A DNA stretch of 64,000 bases from Nostoc punctiforme NIES-2108. Lineage in GTDB: Bacteria > Cyanobacteriota > Cyanobacteriia > Cyanobacteriales > Nostocaceae. A program made the translations under genes and the position numbers. Shown here in pieces: positions 63,625 through 64,000 of this stretch. The notes beneath the pieces were generated by a model, which saw only the letters and a program-made list of their open reading frames with translations, ran no database searches and had not been told where the DNA came from. The DNA lies in contig LXQE01000147.1 of the NCBI GenBank assembly GCA_003326195.1, positions 186,001-250,000 of the forward strand. The letters are read 5' to 3'. Every line of letters begins with the position of its first letter. The stretch's first letter is position 1.

Positions 63625-64000
63625 TTAGCCTTGGTTATTCAGCATCTCCAGAGCTATTTTCAAGCTAGCTTTCATCCGATTAAATGCTTCTGCTAACCCG
63701 CCAATTTCATCATGAGAGCTTTCTTCAAAATCAGCGCTCATATCACCAATACTAACTTTTTGAGCTATTTTCTCTATTCTTCTGATACGCTGAATCACAT
63801 ATTTTGTAATTAAGAAGTTAATTAAGAAAACTACGATCGCAAAGATTGCAATTAAAAGTCCCATGATCAATATCCAAGTCCGCTTGGCATTGGCAAAAAT
63901 ATCTTGAGAAGGAACTGAGATTATTTGGGCAGAAACAATCTGATTGAGTTGCCAGCCAAAACCATTTTCCGAGCCATAATTTACCAACTGAGTTTTAGGA
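63625..64000 (-). CDS. Membrane HAMP-domain sensor protein, C-terminal part
   Basis: The frame is open to the right edge, so the N-terminus is missing. Visible are an extracytoplasmic end (LVNYGSENGFGWQLNQIVSAQIISVP), one transmembrane helix (WILIMGLLIAIFAIVVFLINFLI) and a HAMP domain with the IGDMSADFEESSHDEIGGLAEAFNRM signature. No kinase follows, which fits Tll0287-like (DUF3365) sensors from cyanobacteria, but this is inferred from the layout. It is convergent with the Ser/Thr kinase gene, 56 bp away. Confidence 0.8.
   Translation of the reverse strand, partial: PKTQLVNYGSENGFGWQLNQIVSAQIISVPSQDIFANAKRTWILIMGLLIAIFAIVVFLINFLITKYVIQRIRRIEKIAQKVSIGDMSADFEESSHDEIGGLAEAFNRMKASLKIALEMLNNQG

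Overview
The window looks like a chromosomal segment of a filamentous, Nostoc-like cyanobacterium. Direct signs are the frequent palindrome GCGATCGC (HIP1), many short tandem repeats between genes (CCCAATG-, AGTCATC- and AAAATTC-type), a photosystem I gene (psaM), a valyl-tRNA synthetase carrying the cyanobacteria-specific CAAD membrane domain, and cyanobacterial families such as DUF4278 and DUF5895. No rRNA, tRNA or CRISPR array was recognised by eye.

Layout. 1-6.1 kb: the 3' part of an MFS gene, a gene-poor stretch with a small inverted-repeat element and an ISKra4 transposase remnant, then an overlapping drug-efflux operon (ABC-2 ATPase, permease, MarR regulator, MFS pump). 6.6-13 kb: a 130-bp insertion with inverted ends and a 10-bp target duplication, a VOC protein, recN, an ABC1/UbiB-type kinase and cysC. 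13-18.6 kb: a TIGR03032-type protein and a 1469-residue RTX adhesin-like protein. 18.7-26 kb: valS-CAAD, a GxxExxY gene between inverted repeats, an AmpG-like permease with a BadF-type sugar kinase (cell-wall recycling) and a dienelactone hydrolase. 26.2-29.9 kb: a two-gene McrBC-like module, a TPR-AAA+ motor plus a DUF2357/PD-(D/E)XK nuclease, bracketed by imperfect 42-bp direct repeats; this is the best candidate for a little-described defence system. 30-39 kb: mostly housekeeping genes (ribulokinase-like kinase, psaM, TPR protein, GST, YajQ, MAPEG, DprA-like, a GIY-YIG/PadR fusion, a BioD/DRTGG protein). 39.2-45.6 kb: a decayed phosphotransferase gene and a three-gene two-component cluster. 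46-52.6 kb: a fatty-acid-hydroxylase-like gene, a gene-poor stretch with two inverted paralogous ribbon-helix-helix genes, and a large HTH-NB-ARC-WD40 STAND protein. 52.7-57.7 kb: a PEP-CTERM SGNH hydrolase, an overlapping KAS III-like/ThDP enzyme pair suggesting a small biosynthetic unit, and a HAD hydrolase. 58-64 kb: DUF5895, an MltA lytic transglycosylase, DUF4278, a pentapeptide protein, a Ser/Thr kinase and the end of a HAMP sensor.

Genes that may work together: MltA (releases anhydro-muropeptides), AmpG and the sugar kinase (import and phosphorylation); the efflux operon with its own MarR repressor; the two histidine kinases with the response regulator; and the McrB-like/McrC-like pair. 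Several accessory genes sit beside repeats or decayed mobile DNA, so the region has probably been rearranged repeatedly.
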